From the NCBI GenBank assembly GCA_004010935.1, contig CP026511.1:2418001-2482000 (forward strand): 64,000 nt of DNA, written 5' to 3'. A program made the position numbers and the translations under genes. Source of the stretch: Pseudomonadaceae bacterium SI-3 (GTDB lineage Bacteria > Pseudomonadota > Gammaproteobacteria > Pseudomonadales > Pseudomonadaceae). Positions 55,120 to 64,000 of the stretch are shown here, piece by piece. Each line of letters opens with the position of its first letter. Position 1 is the stretch's first letter. The notes below the pieces were generated by a model. That model worked only from the letters and a program-made list of their open reading frames with translations, was not told the origin of the DNA and did not search any database.

Positions 55120-57003
55120 TCAGGCAAGCAGGCCCTGATAGAAGTGACATTCGCGCTGCAGCGCATCGGACAGATTGCTTGCCTGGCGAAAGCCGTGGCG
55201 CTCGTCTGGATAGAGGCAATATTCCACCCGCAGGCCCTGCTCGCGCAGCGCTGCAACCATTGACTCGGTCTGCTCGGGAAGCACCACAACGTCCTGACCG
55301 CCTTGCAGGAAGATCATCGGAACCCGAATCTGTGCCGCGTTGTTTAGCGGCGTGCGTTCCCGGTACCGCTCGGCGTCGCGCACCGGATCACCGATCAGCC
55401 AATCCAGGTAGTCCGCCTCGAATTTGTGGGTGACCCGACGCAACGCCAGTGGATCGCTGACCCCGTACAGGCTGGCGCCGCCTGTAAATCCGGCATCGGC
55501 GACCAATGCGCAGAGTGCGCTATAGCCGCCGGCGCTGGAGCCACGAATGAAGGTCTGCGCCGGATCGATCTGACCGCGCACGGCCAACGACTGCACCGCC
55601 GCGCAGGCATCCTCGACTTCCACCACACCCCAGTTGCCGCGCAAGCGCTGCCGGTAGGCACGCCCAAACCCGCTGCTGCCACGGTAATTGATGTCGGCGA
55701 CGGCGAAACCGCGTTGGGTCCAGTACTGAATGCGCGGATCGAAGACCGGATAGCTGGCCGAGGTCGGCCCGCCATGCATGAACACAACCAGCGGTGGCTT
55801 CTCCCCGGGCAAGCCGCGGTGGTCCGCATTACATGGCGGATAGAAGAAAGCGTGCGCGACTTCCTCCTGCCCGGTGGCAAAACTGAACGGTTGTGCACGA
55901 GACAGCTGCTCAGCCGGCAATGGTTGCTCGCCGCCGGCCAGTATCGTGGTCTCGCCGTTGAGACGGTTGATTGCCAGTACGGCGGGCACCCGGTCCGGCG
56001 CTCCGGCAAGGCAATAGTAATGGTGGTCATCCCCGGCCAACTGGCGACAACGGCTGTACTCGGTCGCGAGCTGTCGCTCGCAGCCCTCAGTGTCATGCTC
56101 GAACAGCAAGCCGTAACCGTCTACCAGTCGGGTCGACAACCAGGCGCCCTCGATTAGCGGAAGGTAGCTGACGGTCGCTAATTGCCAAGGCGCGGGAGCG
56201 TGGTCGAAGCGATGGCGGACAAAGCGATCCACCGGCACCATTGAATCGCCCTGGCTCTGCCAGGGTTGCCACCAACCGGTGCGGTCGGTCAGGCAAAACA
56301 GCGTGCCGTCCCCGGCGAAGCGAGGCTGTTGCAGCGATTCCGTACCGTCGGCGCCTGCTAGGCACACCGGCTGATCGAGCCGCCCGTCAGGCAGGTAGTC
56401 GGCCATCCAGAGGCTGGTGGCCGTCCAGGGCTGCTCGGGGCGATGCCACTGAATCCAGGCCAAACGCTCGCCAGCGGCATCCAGTGTTGGCGCAGCATAG
56501 AAGTCAGCGCCTTCGGCAAGCAGCTTGTGCTCGCCTACAAGCGAAACGCTCACCAGTCGATGCTCGACGCCCTTGTCATGGTGGGTTTCCTCCACCGCGA
56601 CGATTGCACCTCGGCGGTGATCGTATTGCAGGTTGCCATAACGGCAGCGAGGACGCGAGGTGAGCGCCGCCGGCTGGCCAGCCCTCGTACCGGCAAGCGG
56701 TTGCAGATAGATCTGTTGGTCGCTTTCATTGACGAAAGCAACACCTTTATCGGTGAGGCAAAGCGCACCACCACCGTATTCGTATACCCGACTGCGCAGG
56801 GAAAACTCAGCCGGTGTCAGGCACTGCGCCGTGCCGTCGCGCCAGTACCATAGGGTGCAACGCGCATCGGCGGGATCGTACTGAATCCAGAACAAGCCGC
56901 CATGTCCGGCACGCAGCTCTGCGAAGTCGCGGCTGGCCGAGGCGGCTTTTTCGGCGGTCCACTCGCTGCTCCAGAAGCCATACGGCGTTTCGGTTTTGCT
57001 CAT
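55120..57003 (-). CDS. pqqH: S9-family peptidase PqqH
   Basis: The 627-residue protein has an N-terminal beta-propeller-like region and a C-terminal alpha/beta-hydrolase with Ser in RGSSAGGYSAL, Asp in LQGGQDVVVLP and His in PDERHGFR, the prolyl-oligopeptidase triad. It is the last gene of the pqq cluster in Pseudomonas and may help process the PqqA peptide or cleave small peptides. A start at 57030 would add nine residues. Confidence 0.85.
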   Translation of the reverse strand: MSKTETPYGFWSSEWTAEKAASASRDFAELRAGHGGLFWIQYDPADARCTLWYWRDGTAQCLTPAEFSLRSRVYEYGGGALCLTDKGVAFVNESDQQIYLQPLAGTRAGQPAALTSRPRCRYGNLQYDHRRGAIVAVEETHHDKGVEHRLVSVSLVGEHKLLAEGADFYAAPTLDAAGERLAWIQWHRPEQPWTATSLWMADYLPDGRLDQPVCLAGADGTESLQQPRFAGDGTLFCLTDRTGWWQPWQSQGDSMVPVDRFVRHRFDHAPAPWQLATVSYLPLIEGAWLSTRLVDGYGLLFEHDTEGCERQLATEYSRCRQLAGDDHHYYCLAGAPDRVPAVLAINRLNGETTILAGGEQPLPAEQLSRAQPFSFATGQEEVAHAFFYPPCNADHRGLPGEKPPLVVFMHGGPTSASYPVFDPRIQYWTQRGFAVADINYRGSSGFGRAYRQRLRGNWGVVEVEDACAAVQSLAVRGQIDPAQTFIRGSSAGGYSALCALVADAGFTGGASLYGVSDPLALRRVTHKFEADYLDWLIGDPVRDAERYRERTPLNNAAQIRVPMIFLQGGQDVVVLPEQTESMVAALREQGLRVEYCLYPDERHGFRQASNLSDALQRECHFYQGLLA

Positions 57004-57043
57004 ATCGATCGGTTCCGGTCGGTCAGGCATGCCCCAAACGGAC

Positions 57044-58198
57044 CTATACCTTGAGAATCAGCTTGGACGCCTTCTCGTTACGGAAAGTCAGCTCATCCAG
57101 CCCGCGCGGGGCCTGCTCGGCCTCGATGCGTGCAGCGAGAATCTTGCCATGATGCGCGGATTTGCTGCATACCGGATCCGCATTGGCGGCGTCGCCGGTG
57201 AGCATGAAGGCCTGGCAGCGGCAGCCGCCAAAGTCCTTTTCCTTTTCATCGCAGGATTGGCACGGCTCGGGCATCCAGTCGAAGCCGCGAAACTTGTTGA
57301 AGCCCATCGAGTGCTTCCATATCTGCTCGATGCTTTGCTCACGCACGTTGGGAAAGGTGATCGGCAGTTGGCGTGCACTGTGGCAAGGCAGCGCTGTGCC
57401 GTCAGGTGTGATGTCGAGAAACAGATTGCCCCAACCGTTCATGCAGCCCTTGGGACGCTCTTCGTAATAATCGGGCGTGACGAAGATCAGCTTGCAGGGG
57501 TGATTCTCGGCGGCGAGCTTGTCACGCCATTCATTGGTGATCCGCTCGGCACGTACCAGTTGTTCCTTGCTAGGTAACAGCCCGGCGCGGTTGAGCTCGG
57601 CCCAGCCATAGAACTGACAGGTCGCGAGCTCGACAAAGTCAGCTTCGAGCTCCAGGCAGAGCTGAATGATGCGGTCGATGTTGTCGATATTGTGCCGATG
57701 GGTGACAAAGTTAAGCACCATCGGATAGCCGTGCGCCTTGACCGCCCGCGCCATGGCAAGCTTCTGAGCGAACGCCTTTTTCGACCCGGCGAGCAAGTTG
57801 TTCACTTCCTCGTCAGCGGCCTGAAAACTGATTTGAATGTGGTCGAGCCCTGCGTCGGCGAACGAGGCGATCTTCTCCTCGGTCAGGCCGATGCCTGAGG
57901 TGATCAGGTTGGTGTAATAGCCCAAGTCCCGTGCCGCCTTGATCAGCTCGGCCAGATCCTGACGGACCAAGGGTTCGCCACCGGAGAAACCCAGCTGCGC
58001 CGCGCCCATCTCGCGCGCCTGGCGGAACACCTCGATCCACTCGGCAGTGCTCAGCTCATCGTGGCTGCGAGCGAAATCCAGCGGATTGGAGCAATACGGG
58101 CATTGCAGTGGGCAGCGATAGGTCAGCTCCGCCAGCAGCCACAGCGGCGGGCCAGGCTCGAAACCTGGTTTAGCGAAGCTCGATCCAGAACCGTTCAA
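57044..58198 (-). CDS. pqqE: PQQ synthesis radical-SAM enzyme PqqE
   Basis: PqqE crosslinks Glu and Tyr of PqqA bound to PqqD. The 384-residue product has the radical-SAM motif CPLQCPYC (Cys29, 33, 36) near [20 protein letters not shown], and C-terminal SPASM Cys residues ([29 protein letters not shown]). No ATG is near the conserved start; TTG at 58198 has GGAGG six bases before it, inside the last codons of pqqD, giving a 29-base overlap. The longer in-frame start at 58300 would add 34 unconserved residues. Confidence 0.88.
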   Translation of the reverse strand: MNGSGSSFAKPGFEPGPPLWLLAELTYRCPLQCPYCSNPLDFARSHDELSTAEWIEVFRQAREMGAAQLGFSGGEPLVRQDLAELIKAARDLGYYTNLITSGIGLTEEKIASFADAGLDHIQISFQAADEEVNNLLAGSKKAFAQKLAMARAVKAHGYPMVLNFVTHRHNIDNIDRIIQLCLELEADFVELATCQFYGWAELNRAGLLPSKEQLVRAERITNEWRDKLAAENHPCKLIFVTPDYYEERPKGCMNGWGNLFLDITPDGTALPCHSARQLPITFPNVREQSIEQIWKHSMGFNKFRGFDWMPEPCQSCDEKEKDFGGCRCQAFMLTGDAANADPVCSKSAHHGKILAARIEAEQAPRGLDELTFRNEKASKLILKV

Positions 58199-58448
58199 CG
58201 GCGACCTCCAGAAATGCAACGATGTCTTCCTCGATGCCCTCCGCATCGGGGAAGCGGCTCTGCAGGATGGAGACAATTGCGCCGACACTCCGGGTGCCAT
58301 CCACTTCGCCCAAGACCGCCGATGCGCTCTCGTTCAGCTTGATCATGCCCTCGGGATACAGCAGCACATGGCAGTTCTGCGCCGGTTCCCATTGGAAGCG
58401 GAAACCGCGGCGAAAAACCGGGATCTGGGTCAGTTGGATATCGCTCAT
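58170..58448 (-). CDS. pqqD: PqqA-binding chaperone PqqD
   Basis: PqqD presents the PqqA peptide to PqqE. The 92-residue protein has [28 protein letters not shown] near the start and [19 protein letters not shown] near the end, matching the family and length. It overlaps the pqqE start. Confidence 0.93.
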   Translation of the reverse strand: MSDIQLTQIPVFRRGFRFQWEPAQNCHVLLYPEGMIKLNESASAVLGEVDGTRSVGAIVSILQSRFPDAEGIEEDIVAFLEVAVERFWIELR

Positions 58449-58489
58449 GGTCCTCTGTCTCGCCAGTGAATACATCATCGGTAAGGACT

Positions 58490-58511
58490 GGTGGGCTGAA
58501 GCCCACCCTAC
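58490..58511. repeat. Short palindromic repeat between pqqC and pqqD
   Basis: GGTGGGCT (58490-58497) and AGCCCACC (58500-58507) form a perfect stem; with the trailing CTAC it shares its core with the repeat at 20598-20665. Confidence 0.6.
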
Positions 58512-58564
58512 AGCTTATATGCGAGGGCTGCCGCCACTCGATCACAGGTCGCTCAGTCAAGCAG

Positions 58565-59317
58565 TTAGAACGTGATGCCCTTGTGCCAGACACGCTCGCT
58601 CGTCACCGTGTGGTATGGCGGACGATCCAGTTCGTAGGCCATGCTCATGGCATCCAGCATGCTCCACAAGACATCGAGTTTGAATTGAAGAATGTTCAGC
58701 ATGCGCTCCTGGCTTTCCCGCGTCTTGTAGTGTTCCAGCGTGATCCGCAGGCCGTGCTCGACGTCGCGGCGTGCTTCCTTCAGGCGTTTGCGGAAGTAGT
58801 CGTAACCGGATGCATCTATCCAGCTGTAATGCTGGGGCCAGGCGTCTAGGCGGGACTGATGGATGGTCGGGGCGAACAGCTCGGTGAGCGAGCTGCTGGC
58901 CGCCTCCTGCCATACGGCGCGGCGGGCGAAATTGACATAGGCGTCTACGGCGAAGCGCACGCCCGGCAGCACCAGCTCCTGCGACAACACCTGCTCACGG
59001 TCCAGGCCCACGGATTCAGCCAGGCGCAGCCAGGCTTCGATACCACCCTCCTCGCCTGGGCTGCCATCGTGGTCAATGATCCGCTGGACCCATTCGCGGC
59101 GAGTATCGCGATCCGGGCAGTTAGCCATGATCGCTGCATCCTTCACCGGAATGCAGACCTGATAGTAGAAGCGGTTCGCGACCCAGCCCTGAATCTGCTC
59201 ACGGGTCGAGCGGCCTTCGTACATGGCGCGGTGGAAGGGATGATGGATGTGGTAGTAGTCGCCCTTCGCGCGTAGCGCTGCTTCGAACTCGGACGGAGTC
59301 ATGGCTGGCAGGGTCAT
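58565..59317 (-). CDS. pqqC: Pyrroloquinoline-quinone synthase PqqC
   Basis: PqqC does the final eight-electron oxidation and ring closure using oxygen, without a metal. The 250-residue helical protein has [16 protein letters not shown] near 21, [19 protein letters not shown] near 42, and a [17 protein letters not shown] segment near 154-170 with active-site Tyr and His. It follows pqqB by 91 bases. Confidence 0.95.
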   Translation of the reverse strand: MTLPAMTPSEFEAALRAKGDYYHIHHPFHRAMYEGRSTREQIQGWVANRFYYQVCIPVKDAAIMANCPDRDTRREWVQRIIDHDGSPGEEGGIEAWLRLAESVGLDREQVLSQELVLPGVRFAVDAYVNFARRAVWQEAASSSLTELFAPTIHQSRLDAWPQHYSWIDASGYDYFRKRLKEARRDVEHGLRITLEHYKTRESQERMLNILQFKLDVLWSMLDAMSMAYELDRPPYHTVTSERVWHKGITF

Positions 59318-59408
59318 AAGAACTTCCTTACGGTTGTGCGGGCTGTTCCTTCAGGCACAGGTAAGCGCCTTCAGCCACTGATTTCGGCGAACTGCGGGTC
59401 GCTCTGCC

Positions 59409-60320
59409 CTACAGCTCGATACTCATGCCATCGAACGAGACTTCAATCCCGTGCTCGTCGAGCACCGCCCGTTCGGCGGAGTCTTCGTCGAGGATCGGAT
59501 TGGTGTTGTTGATATGGATGAGAATCTTGCGCGCCGCCGGCATGCCGTCGAGCACCTCGATCATGCCGCCTGGGCCGCTCTGATGAAGGTGGCCCATTTC
59601 GCTGCCCAGTTTGGTGCCGACTTCGCGCACGCGCATTTCGTCATCGCGCCACAGGGTGCCGTCGACGAGCAGGCAATCGGCACTGCGCATCAGTTTCAGC
59701 AGTTCAGGGCTGACCTGGCCCAGACCCGGCGCGTAAAACAGCGTGCCGCCGGTTTTACGGTCTTCGATCAACAGACCTATGTTGTCGCCGGGATGCGGGT
59801 CGTTGCGGTGCGGCGAATAGGGCGGCGCTGAACTGCGCAGCGGGATCGGGGTGATGTTCAGGTTTGGGCAGGTCGCGATGGTGAAACTGCCTTCCAACGC
59901 GATCGGATTCCAGCGCAGACCGCCGTTCCAGTGTTCAAGCATCTTGAACAGCGGAAAGCCGGTGCTCAGGTCCTGATGAACCATCTCGGTGCACCAGACT
60001 TCGTGTGGGCAGCCCTCACGCAGCGTCAGCAGGCCGGTAGTGTGATCGATCTGGCTGTCGAGCAGGATGATCGCACCAATCGCGGTGTCTCGGGGGCCGC
60101 GAGCCGGTTGTAGCTTAGGGAAGGACTCAAGCTGAGCGCGAATGTCCGGCGAGGCGTTGCAGAGAATCCAGTTCTCGCCGTCATCACTGATTGCAATCGA
60201 CGATTGAGTGCGGGCTTTGGCACGCAAGCTACCGTTGCGCAGCCCGGCACAGTTGACGCAATTACAGTTCCACTGAGGAAAGCCGCCGCCAGCAGCCGAA
60301 CCTAAAATCTGGATGAACAT
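59409..60320 (-). CDS. pqqB: PQQ biosynthesis protein PqqB
   Basis: The 303-residue metallo-beta-lactamase-fold protein has the N-terminal [15 protein letters not shown] with its Cys ligands, [16 protein letters not shown], and [15 protein letters not shown] near the C-terminus. PqqB oxidises the Tyr of the crosslinked intermediate. It follows the pqqA attenuator. Confidence 0.95.
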   Translation of the reverse strand: MFIQILGSAAGGGFPQWNCNCVNCAGLRNGSLRAKARTQSSIAISDDGENWILCNASPDIRAQLESFPKLQPARGPRDTAIGAIILLDSQIDHTTGLLTLREGCPHEVWCTEMVHQDLSTGFPLFKMLEHWNGGLRWNPIALEGSFTIATCPNLNITPIPLRSSAPPYSPHRNDPHPGDNIGLLIEDRKTGGTLFYAPGLGQVSPELLKLMRSADCLLVDGTLWRDDEMRVREVGTKLGSEMGHLHQSGPGGMIEVLDGMPAARKILIHINNTNPILDEDSAERAVLDEHGIEVSFDGMSIEL

Positions 60321-60331
60321 GGGCAGCTCCC

Positions 60332-60356
60332 AAAAAAACGGAGCCCCGACCGGGGC
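60332..60356 (-). terminator. Partial terminator between pqqA and pqqB
   Basis: On the minus strand GCCCCG and CGGGGC pair with a two-base loop, followed by TCCG and seven T residues. It lies just after the pqqA stop and probably lets more pqqA transcript accumulate than pqqB-E. Confidence 0.75.
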
Positions 60357-60369
60357 CGGGGCCGATCAA

Positions 60370-60441
60370 TCAGCGATTGGCGAAGTACATGGTGACTTCG
60401 AAACCAATGCGCAGGTCGGTAAAAGCAGGTTTAGTCCACAT
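60370..60441 (-). CDS. pqqA: PQQ precursor peptide PqqA
   Basis: This 23-residue peptide is the substrate of PQQ synthesis. It reads [19 protein letters not shown] and ends FANR; the Glu and Tyr of EVTMY are joined by PqqE and become the cofactor. The GGAATC ribosome site precedes the ATG. A paralogue is at 63891. Confidence 0.95.
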   Translation of the reverse strand: MWTKPAFTDLRIGFEVTMYFANR

Positions 60442-60601
60442 GGCTGATTCCTCTCTTTTGTGATGACGGAAGTATTCCGACAACTCATTAAGCACCCTAC
60501 CCCGTCAAAAGCGGAATGGTACTTTGGAAGGAGACAGCGCTCTGCATTGGTAGTGCCTTGGCTGTCGCCGGTTTTCAAGTAACGCGAGATGACCCGTGCA
60601 T

Positions 60602-61717
60602 TCAGCGGCGCACGGCGGAACGACCATGGGTGCCCCGCCAGGCCAGTTCGTTGGTGATGGTCGCCATTGGCGAGAACATCTCGTAGTCGAATGCGCTCAG
60701 GGGTGCCTTTTCCTGTACCCGCAACGGCCAATCATGGTTCGCCAGCGCCGCCTTGCCGATCGCCAGGAAATCCAGCACGCCGGCGTCGAGCAATTGCTGC
60801 GCCTGTTCGCCCGTGCCGATGGCGCCATTGCCGATGATCGGGATCTCGACGGCACCTTTGGCGATTGCCGCCAGGCTTTCGCCTTCCTCGAACGCCGGTG
60901 CACTTATGTCGCCTTCGGTCACGTGGATATAGTCGAGCCCCGCGGAGGCTAGCGTGGCGAAACGATAGCGCGCCGCTTCAACCCCACCGTCCCATTTAAG
61001 CTGGCTGTCCGTAACCATGCTTTGCGACAGCCGCATACCGACGACGAACCCCGCCCCGACCGCCTCGCGTACCGCACGGATGACTTCCAGCGGCAGGGCC
61101 AGTCTGGCCTTGTAGTCACCGCCCCAGCGGTCGGTGCGCTGATTGAACTCGGCGGTCATGAATTCGTGCAGCAGGTAGCCATTGGCGCCATGCAACTCCA
61201 CCCCATCGAAACCGGCGTCACGCGCATGTTTCGCAGCCTGGACGAAGCCGGCAATCGCTTCATGGATTTCCGCTTCGGTCATCTCTGCCGGTGTCGCATA
61301 CGGGCCTTCGCCGCCGTAGAAGCTCAACTGTCGTCCGCCCGGCTGGACCGCCGACGGCGCGACGTGGCGGGCGTGGTGGATATTGCCTTGAGCCTGCGCG
61401 CCGCCATGCATCAGCTGAGCGATGATCGCCGCTCCCGCCTGGTGTACCGCGCTGACGATCGGCACCCAGCTGTCACGCTGAACCTCGGTGGCCAGGCCCG
61501 GCTGGTTCAAATATCCCTGGCTGTAGGCGGTGTCCGTATAGGTGCCTTCGGTAATCAACATGCCGAAGCCGCCCTCTGCGAATGCCTGGTAATAGTCGCG
61601 CATCAGTTCGTTGGATTGCCCTTCCGGCTCAGCGCTGACGCGAGTCATCGGAGCCAGCACGGCGCGGTTGAGTAGGCGCAGCTGATTCAGCTGGGCGGGT
61701 TCGAGCAATTGGGGCAT
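60602..61717 (-). CDS. Old-yellow-enzyme family NADH:flavin oxidoreductase
   Basis: The 371-residue FMN barrel has RAVLAPMTRVSAEPEG near residue 20, AQLMHGGAQAQGN near 95, the active-site HGANGYLLHEF with its Tyr near 175, and IIGNGAIGTGEQAQ near the C-terminus. Such enzymes reduce activated alkenes or nitro compounds. ATG at 61717 has GAGGA seven bases before; in-frame starts further up (61738 and beyond) lack one. Confidence 0.9.
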   Translation of the reverse strand: MPQLLEPAQLNQLRLLNRAVLAPMTRVSAEPEGQSNELMRDYYQAFAEGGFGMLITEGTYTDTAYSQGYLNQPGLATEVQRDSWVPIVSAVHQAGAAIIAQLMHGGAQAQGNIHHARHVAPSAVQPGGRQLSFYGGEGPYATPAEMTEAEIHEAIAGFVQAAKHARDAGFDGVELHGANGYLLHEFMTAEFNQRTDRWGGDYKARLALPLEVIRAVREAVGAGFVVGMRLSQSMVTDSQLKWDGGVEAARYRFATLASAGLDYIHVTEGDISAPAFEEGESLAAIAKGAVEIPIIGNGAIGTGEQAQQLLDAGVLDFLAIGKAALANHDWPLRVQEKAPLSAFDYEMFSPMATITNELAWRGTHGRSAVRR

Positions 61718-61817
61718 CAGCAAGTCCTCATGAAACATGGGTCGTGCTGAATCTGAGGTGCAACGGGCGTTGGAGTTCGCTGCGTGCGATCGCTGGGCTT
61801 TAGCCACGCATAAAAAA

Positions 61818-61839
61818 ACGCGGCCTTTGGGGCCGCGTT
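61818..61839 (-). terminator. Rho-independent terminator after exaC
   Basis: On the minus strand AACGCGGCC and GGCCGCGTT pair with a four-base loop and run into TTTTTTT. It separates exaC from the flavin oxidoreductase gene. Confidence 0.9.
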
Positions 61840-61959
61840 GCGTTGATGGACCACCGCCCGAACCCGGTCGGTCAGTGGTCCCCGCACTGATAGCGTGCGA
61901 GCAAGTCAGCCGGCGCGCTGGAGCGAACGCGCCGGGTCCTACGAGTTGCAGTACCGGGC

Positions 61960-63480
61960 TTAGAAGAAGCCCAGCGGATTGATGTCGTAGCTGATCAGCA
62001 GGTTCTTGGTCTGCTGGTAGTGATCGAGCATCATCTTGTGCGTTTCGCGACCGACACCGGACTTCTTGTAGCCACCGAAGGCGGCGTGCGCCGGGTACAG
62101 GTGGTAGCAGTTGGTCCATACGCGACCAGCCTTGATCGCCCGGCCCATGCGGTAAGCGCGGTTGATGTCGCGGGTCCACAGGCCGGCACCCAGGCCGAAC
62201 TCGGTGTCGTTGGCAATCGCCAGGGCTTCGGCTTCATCCTTGAAGGTGGTGATACCGACCACCGGGCCGAAGATCTCTTCCTGGAACACGCGCATCTTGT
62301 TGTTGCCCTTGAGCAGGGTCGGCTGGATGTAGTAACCGCTGGCCAAATCACCTTCCAGACGCTCGGCCGCGCCGCCAGTGAGCAGCTCGGCGCCTTCGTC
62401 CTGGGCGATCTGCAGGTAGCTGAGGATCTTGTCGTACTGCTGCTCGGAGGCCTGGGCACCGACCATGGTCTCGGTGTCCAGCGGGTTGCCGCGTTTGATC
62501 ACCTTGATCTTCTTCATCACCTCGACCATGAAGGCGTCGTAGATCGACTCCTGCACCAGGGCGCGGGATGGGCAGGTGCACACTTCGCCCTGGTTGAAGA
62601 ACGCCAGTACCAGGCCTTCGGCGGCTTTTTCGATGAACTGCGGCTCGGCGTTCATGATGTCTTCAAAGAAGATGTTCGGCGACTTGCCGCCCAGCTCCAC
62701 GGTCGACGGGATGATGTTCTCGGCGGCGCACTTGAGGATGTGCGAACCGACCGGGGTGGAACCGGTAAAGGCGATCTTGGCGATACGCTTGCTGGTGGCC
62801 AGGGCCTCACCGGCTTCGCGGCCGTAGCCCTGCACTACGTTGAGCACGCCTGGCGGCAGCAGGTCGCCGATCACCTCCATCAGCACGGTGATCGACAGCG
62901 GGGTCTGCTCGGCCGGCTTGAGCACGATGCAGTTGCCGGCGGCCAGGGCCGGTGCGAGCTTCCAGGCGGCCATCAGCAGCGGGAAGTTCCATGGAATGAT
63001 CTGACCAACCACACCCAGCGGCTCGTGGAAGTGATAGGCGGCGGTGTGTTCGTCGATCTCGGCGGCGCTGCCTTCCTGGGCGCGAATGCAACCGGCGTAG
63101 TAACGGAAGTGGTCGGCGGCCAGGGGCACGTCGGCGTTCAGGGTTTCGCGCACAGCCTTGCCGTTGTCCCAGGTTTCGGCCACGGCCAGCAGTTCGAGGT
63201 TGGCTTCGATACGGTCGGCGATTTTCAGCAGCACCAGGGCGCGGTTCTGTACCGAGGTTTTGCCCCAGGCATCGGCGGCGGCATGGGCGGCATCCAGAGC
63301 ATGCTCGACATCCTCGCCCCCGGAGCGCGGGAATTCGGCGATGACTTCACCATTGACCGGCGAGGTGTTGACGAAATACTCACCCTTGACCGGCGGGACA
63401 AACTCACCGCCGATGTAGTTGCCATAGCGTGGCTTGAAGGAAATGACGGAGCCTTCCGTACCGGGTTGGGCGTAGATCAT
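61960..63480 (-). CDS. exaC: NAD-dependent acetaldehyde dehydrogenase ExaC
   Basis: ExaC oxidises the aldehyde made by PQQ alcohol dehydrogenase. The 506-residue protein has the catalytic Cys in [12 protein letters not shown] near 303, general-base Glu in VELGGKSP near 268 and [11 protein letters not shown]. Start [10 protein letters not shown] at 63480 is conserved; 63537 adds an unrelated leader. It is divergent from a second pqqA-like gene. Confidence 0.93.
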   Translation of the reverse strand: MIYAQPGTEGSVISFKPRYGNYIGGEFVPPVKGEYFVNTSPVNGEVIAEFPRSGGEDVEHALDAAHAAADAWGKTSVQNRALVLLKIADRIEANLELLAVAETWDNGKAVRETLNADVPLAADHFRYYAGCIRAQEGSAAEIDEHTAAYHFHEPLGVVGQIIPWNFPLLMAAWKLAPALAAGNCIVLKPAEQTPLSITVLMEVIGDLLPPGVLNVVQGYGREAGEALATSKRIAKIAFTGSTPVGSHILKCAAENIIPSTVELGGKSPNIFFEDIMNAEPQFIEKAAEGLVLAFFNQGEVCTCPSRALVQESIYDAFMVEVMKKIKVIKRGNPLDTETMVGAQASEQQYDKILSYLQIAQDEGAELLTGGAAERLEGDLASGYYIQPTLLKGNNKMRVFQEEIFGPVVGITTFKDEAEALAIANDTEFGLGAGLWTRDINRAYRMGRAIKAGRVWTNCYHLYPAHAAFGGYKKSGVGRETHKMMLDHYQQTKNLLISYDINPLGFF

Positions 63481-63890
63481 GAGCGGCCTCTCTAATTTTT
63501 CTGCTTGTCGGAGCCTGACCGGACATGGACAGGACATGGAACGATCTTAGGCAGCCAAACCGCTTGCCCGGAATGCCCCCAAGGAACAGATGCGCTCCTC
63601 ATTTGGTAGTACATGCCAAAACCGGTGCGCCGCCACCACGGGCACCGGGTGCCCCAAAAGGCGCGCCATGCGCCTGAAAAAAACCGCCAGATTAGGGCGC
63701 CCCAGCTCACATGCAATTGACCATGCGCAAGGGCAGTCCGCTGCCCAGCGAATGTTTTTTTCATGCAACAAAAACGCGACCAAATGCCCGGAAAAACGGC
63801 CCGAAAGTCTCATTAGTCGAGCGTCAAAAGCGCCTTAGCTTCGAGCCGCAACATTGGTTTTCCCAAAACGTTTGCTTAAGGAGATATGCC
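63481..63890. other. 410-base divergent region between exaC and the second pqqA
   Basis: No gene is seen. It holds several perfect dyads: GGGCACC/GGTGCCC (63640-63654), AGGCGC/GCGCCT (63659-63675) and GGGCAG/CTGCCC (63731-63746), plus a repeated GGACATGGA near 63525-63540. These may be binding sites for the regulators of the ethanol-oxidation genes. Confidence 0.5.
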
Positions 63891-63965
63891 ATGCAGTGGA
63901 TCGATCCGGACTTCTGCGACTTGCGTCTGGGCTTTGAAGTCACCGCGTACGTTTACGTGCGCTGA
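63891..63965 (+). CDS. Second PQQ precursor-like peptide (PqqA paralogue)
   Basis: The 24-residue peptide reads MQWIDPDFCDLRLGFEVTA and then YVYVR. It shares DLRxGFEVTxY with PqqA at 60370, keeping the Glu and Tyr (EVTAY) that form PQQ, but has a different N-terminus with one Cys and a different C-terminal tail. AAGGAGATATGCC gives a strong ribosome site. It is on the opposite strand from the pqq operon and lies across from exaC. Confidence 0.8.
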   Translation: MQWIDPDFCDLRLGFEVTAYVYVR

Positions 63966-64000
63966 GCCCCCACCGGCGTGTTCGCAACCGCCTTCACGCC

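Noticed and set aside
61718..62179. N-terminal extension of the old-yellow-enzyme frame
   Set aside because: The extension runs through the exaC terminator and into exaC itself; the ribosome site at 61717 marks the real start.
62020..63495. A 491-codon open frame on the plus strand
   Set aside because: It is antisense to exaC, with a His/Gly/Val-rich composition typical of a reverse-frame artefact.

Overview
The window looks like chromosomal DNA from a Pseudomonadaceae bacterium, most likely the Stutzerimonas (Pseudomonas stutzeri) group. The grounds are a gacA-uvrC-pgsA-tRNA(Gly)-tRNA(Cys)-tRNA(Leu) block, an ANR box, a PQQ/ErcA alcohol-oxidation block, OprD-type porins and a GTAGGGTGGGCTTC-type palindromic repeat. 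Gene density is high, GC content is high, and no insertion sequence, phage or CRISPR array was seen.

Layout. 0-4.1 kb: two DUF202 membrane proteins, a PCu(A)C copper chaperone, glutathione reductase, a glyoxalase-fold protein and galU. 4.5-8 kb: an ANR box, a chemoreceptor with a c-type heme motif, and oxygen-independent hemN. 8.1-12 kb: a FAN1-type nuclease whose gene overlaps a nuclease-helicase gene by four bases. 12.2-38.1 kb: a large sugar-diacid and uronate catabolic island. It holds an OprD porin, uronate dehydrogenase, a lactonase, two glucarate dehydratases, two unrelated galactarate dehydratases, KdgD, a 2-oxoglutarate semialdehyde dehydrogenase, flavin- and NAD-dependent oxidoreductases, a TctCBA transporter, a TRAP transporter and a GntR/FadR regulator. 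A shared 13-bp operator (GTTGTMNNAYRAC) lies before the porin, the divergent kdgD/gudD2 and talrD/udh promoters and the regulator itself. AANAANAA motifs (Crc/Hfq type) sit before many of these starts.

38.2-43.4 kb: small envelope proteins, a candidate small RNA, three tRNAs, pgsA, uvrC and gacA. 43.6-52.1 kb: a ZIP-like membrane protein and an arsenic-resistance island with two divergent arms, arsO-acr3-arsP-like-thioredoxin-like and arsR-(arsC remnant)-arsH-ynfA-gap-arsJ. The arsC gene has decayed to a frameshifted 3' fragment, while the GAPDH/ArsJ route for arsenate is intact. 52.2-64 kb: a hybrid histidine kinase, ercA, the S9 peptidase PqqH, pqqEDCBA in reverse order, an old-yellow-enzyme flavoprotein, the aldehyde dehydrogenase exaC and, divergent from exaC, a second pqqA-like precursor peptide gene.

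How it fits together. Uronic acids would be oxidised by Udh, delactonised by the SMP-30 protein, dehydrated to 5-keto-4-deoxyglucarate and taken by KdgD and the semialdehyde dehydrogenase to 2-oxoglutarate. The two transporters and the porin would supply hexuronates and aldarates. The PQQ block supplies cofactor for quinoprotein alcohol dehydrogenases, with ExaC oxidising the aldehyde products. All functions are assigned by reading motifs and context; no database search was run.
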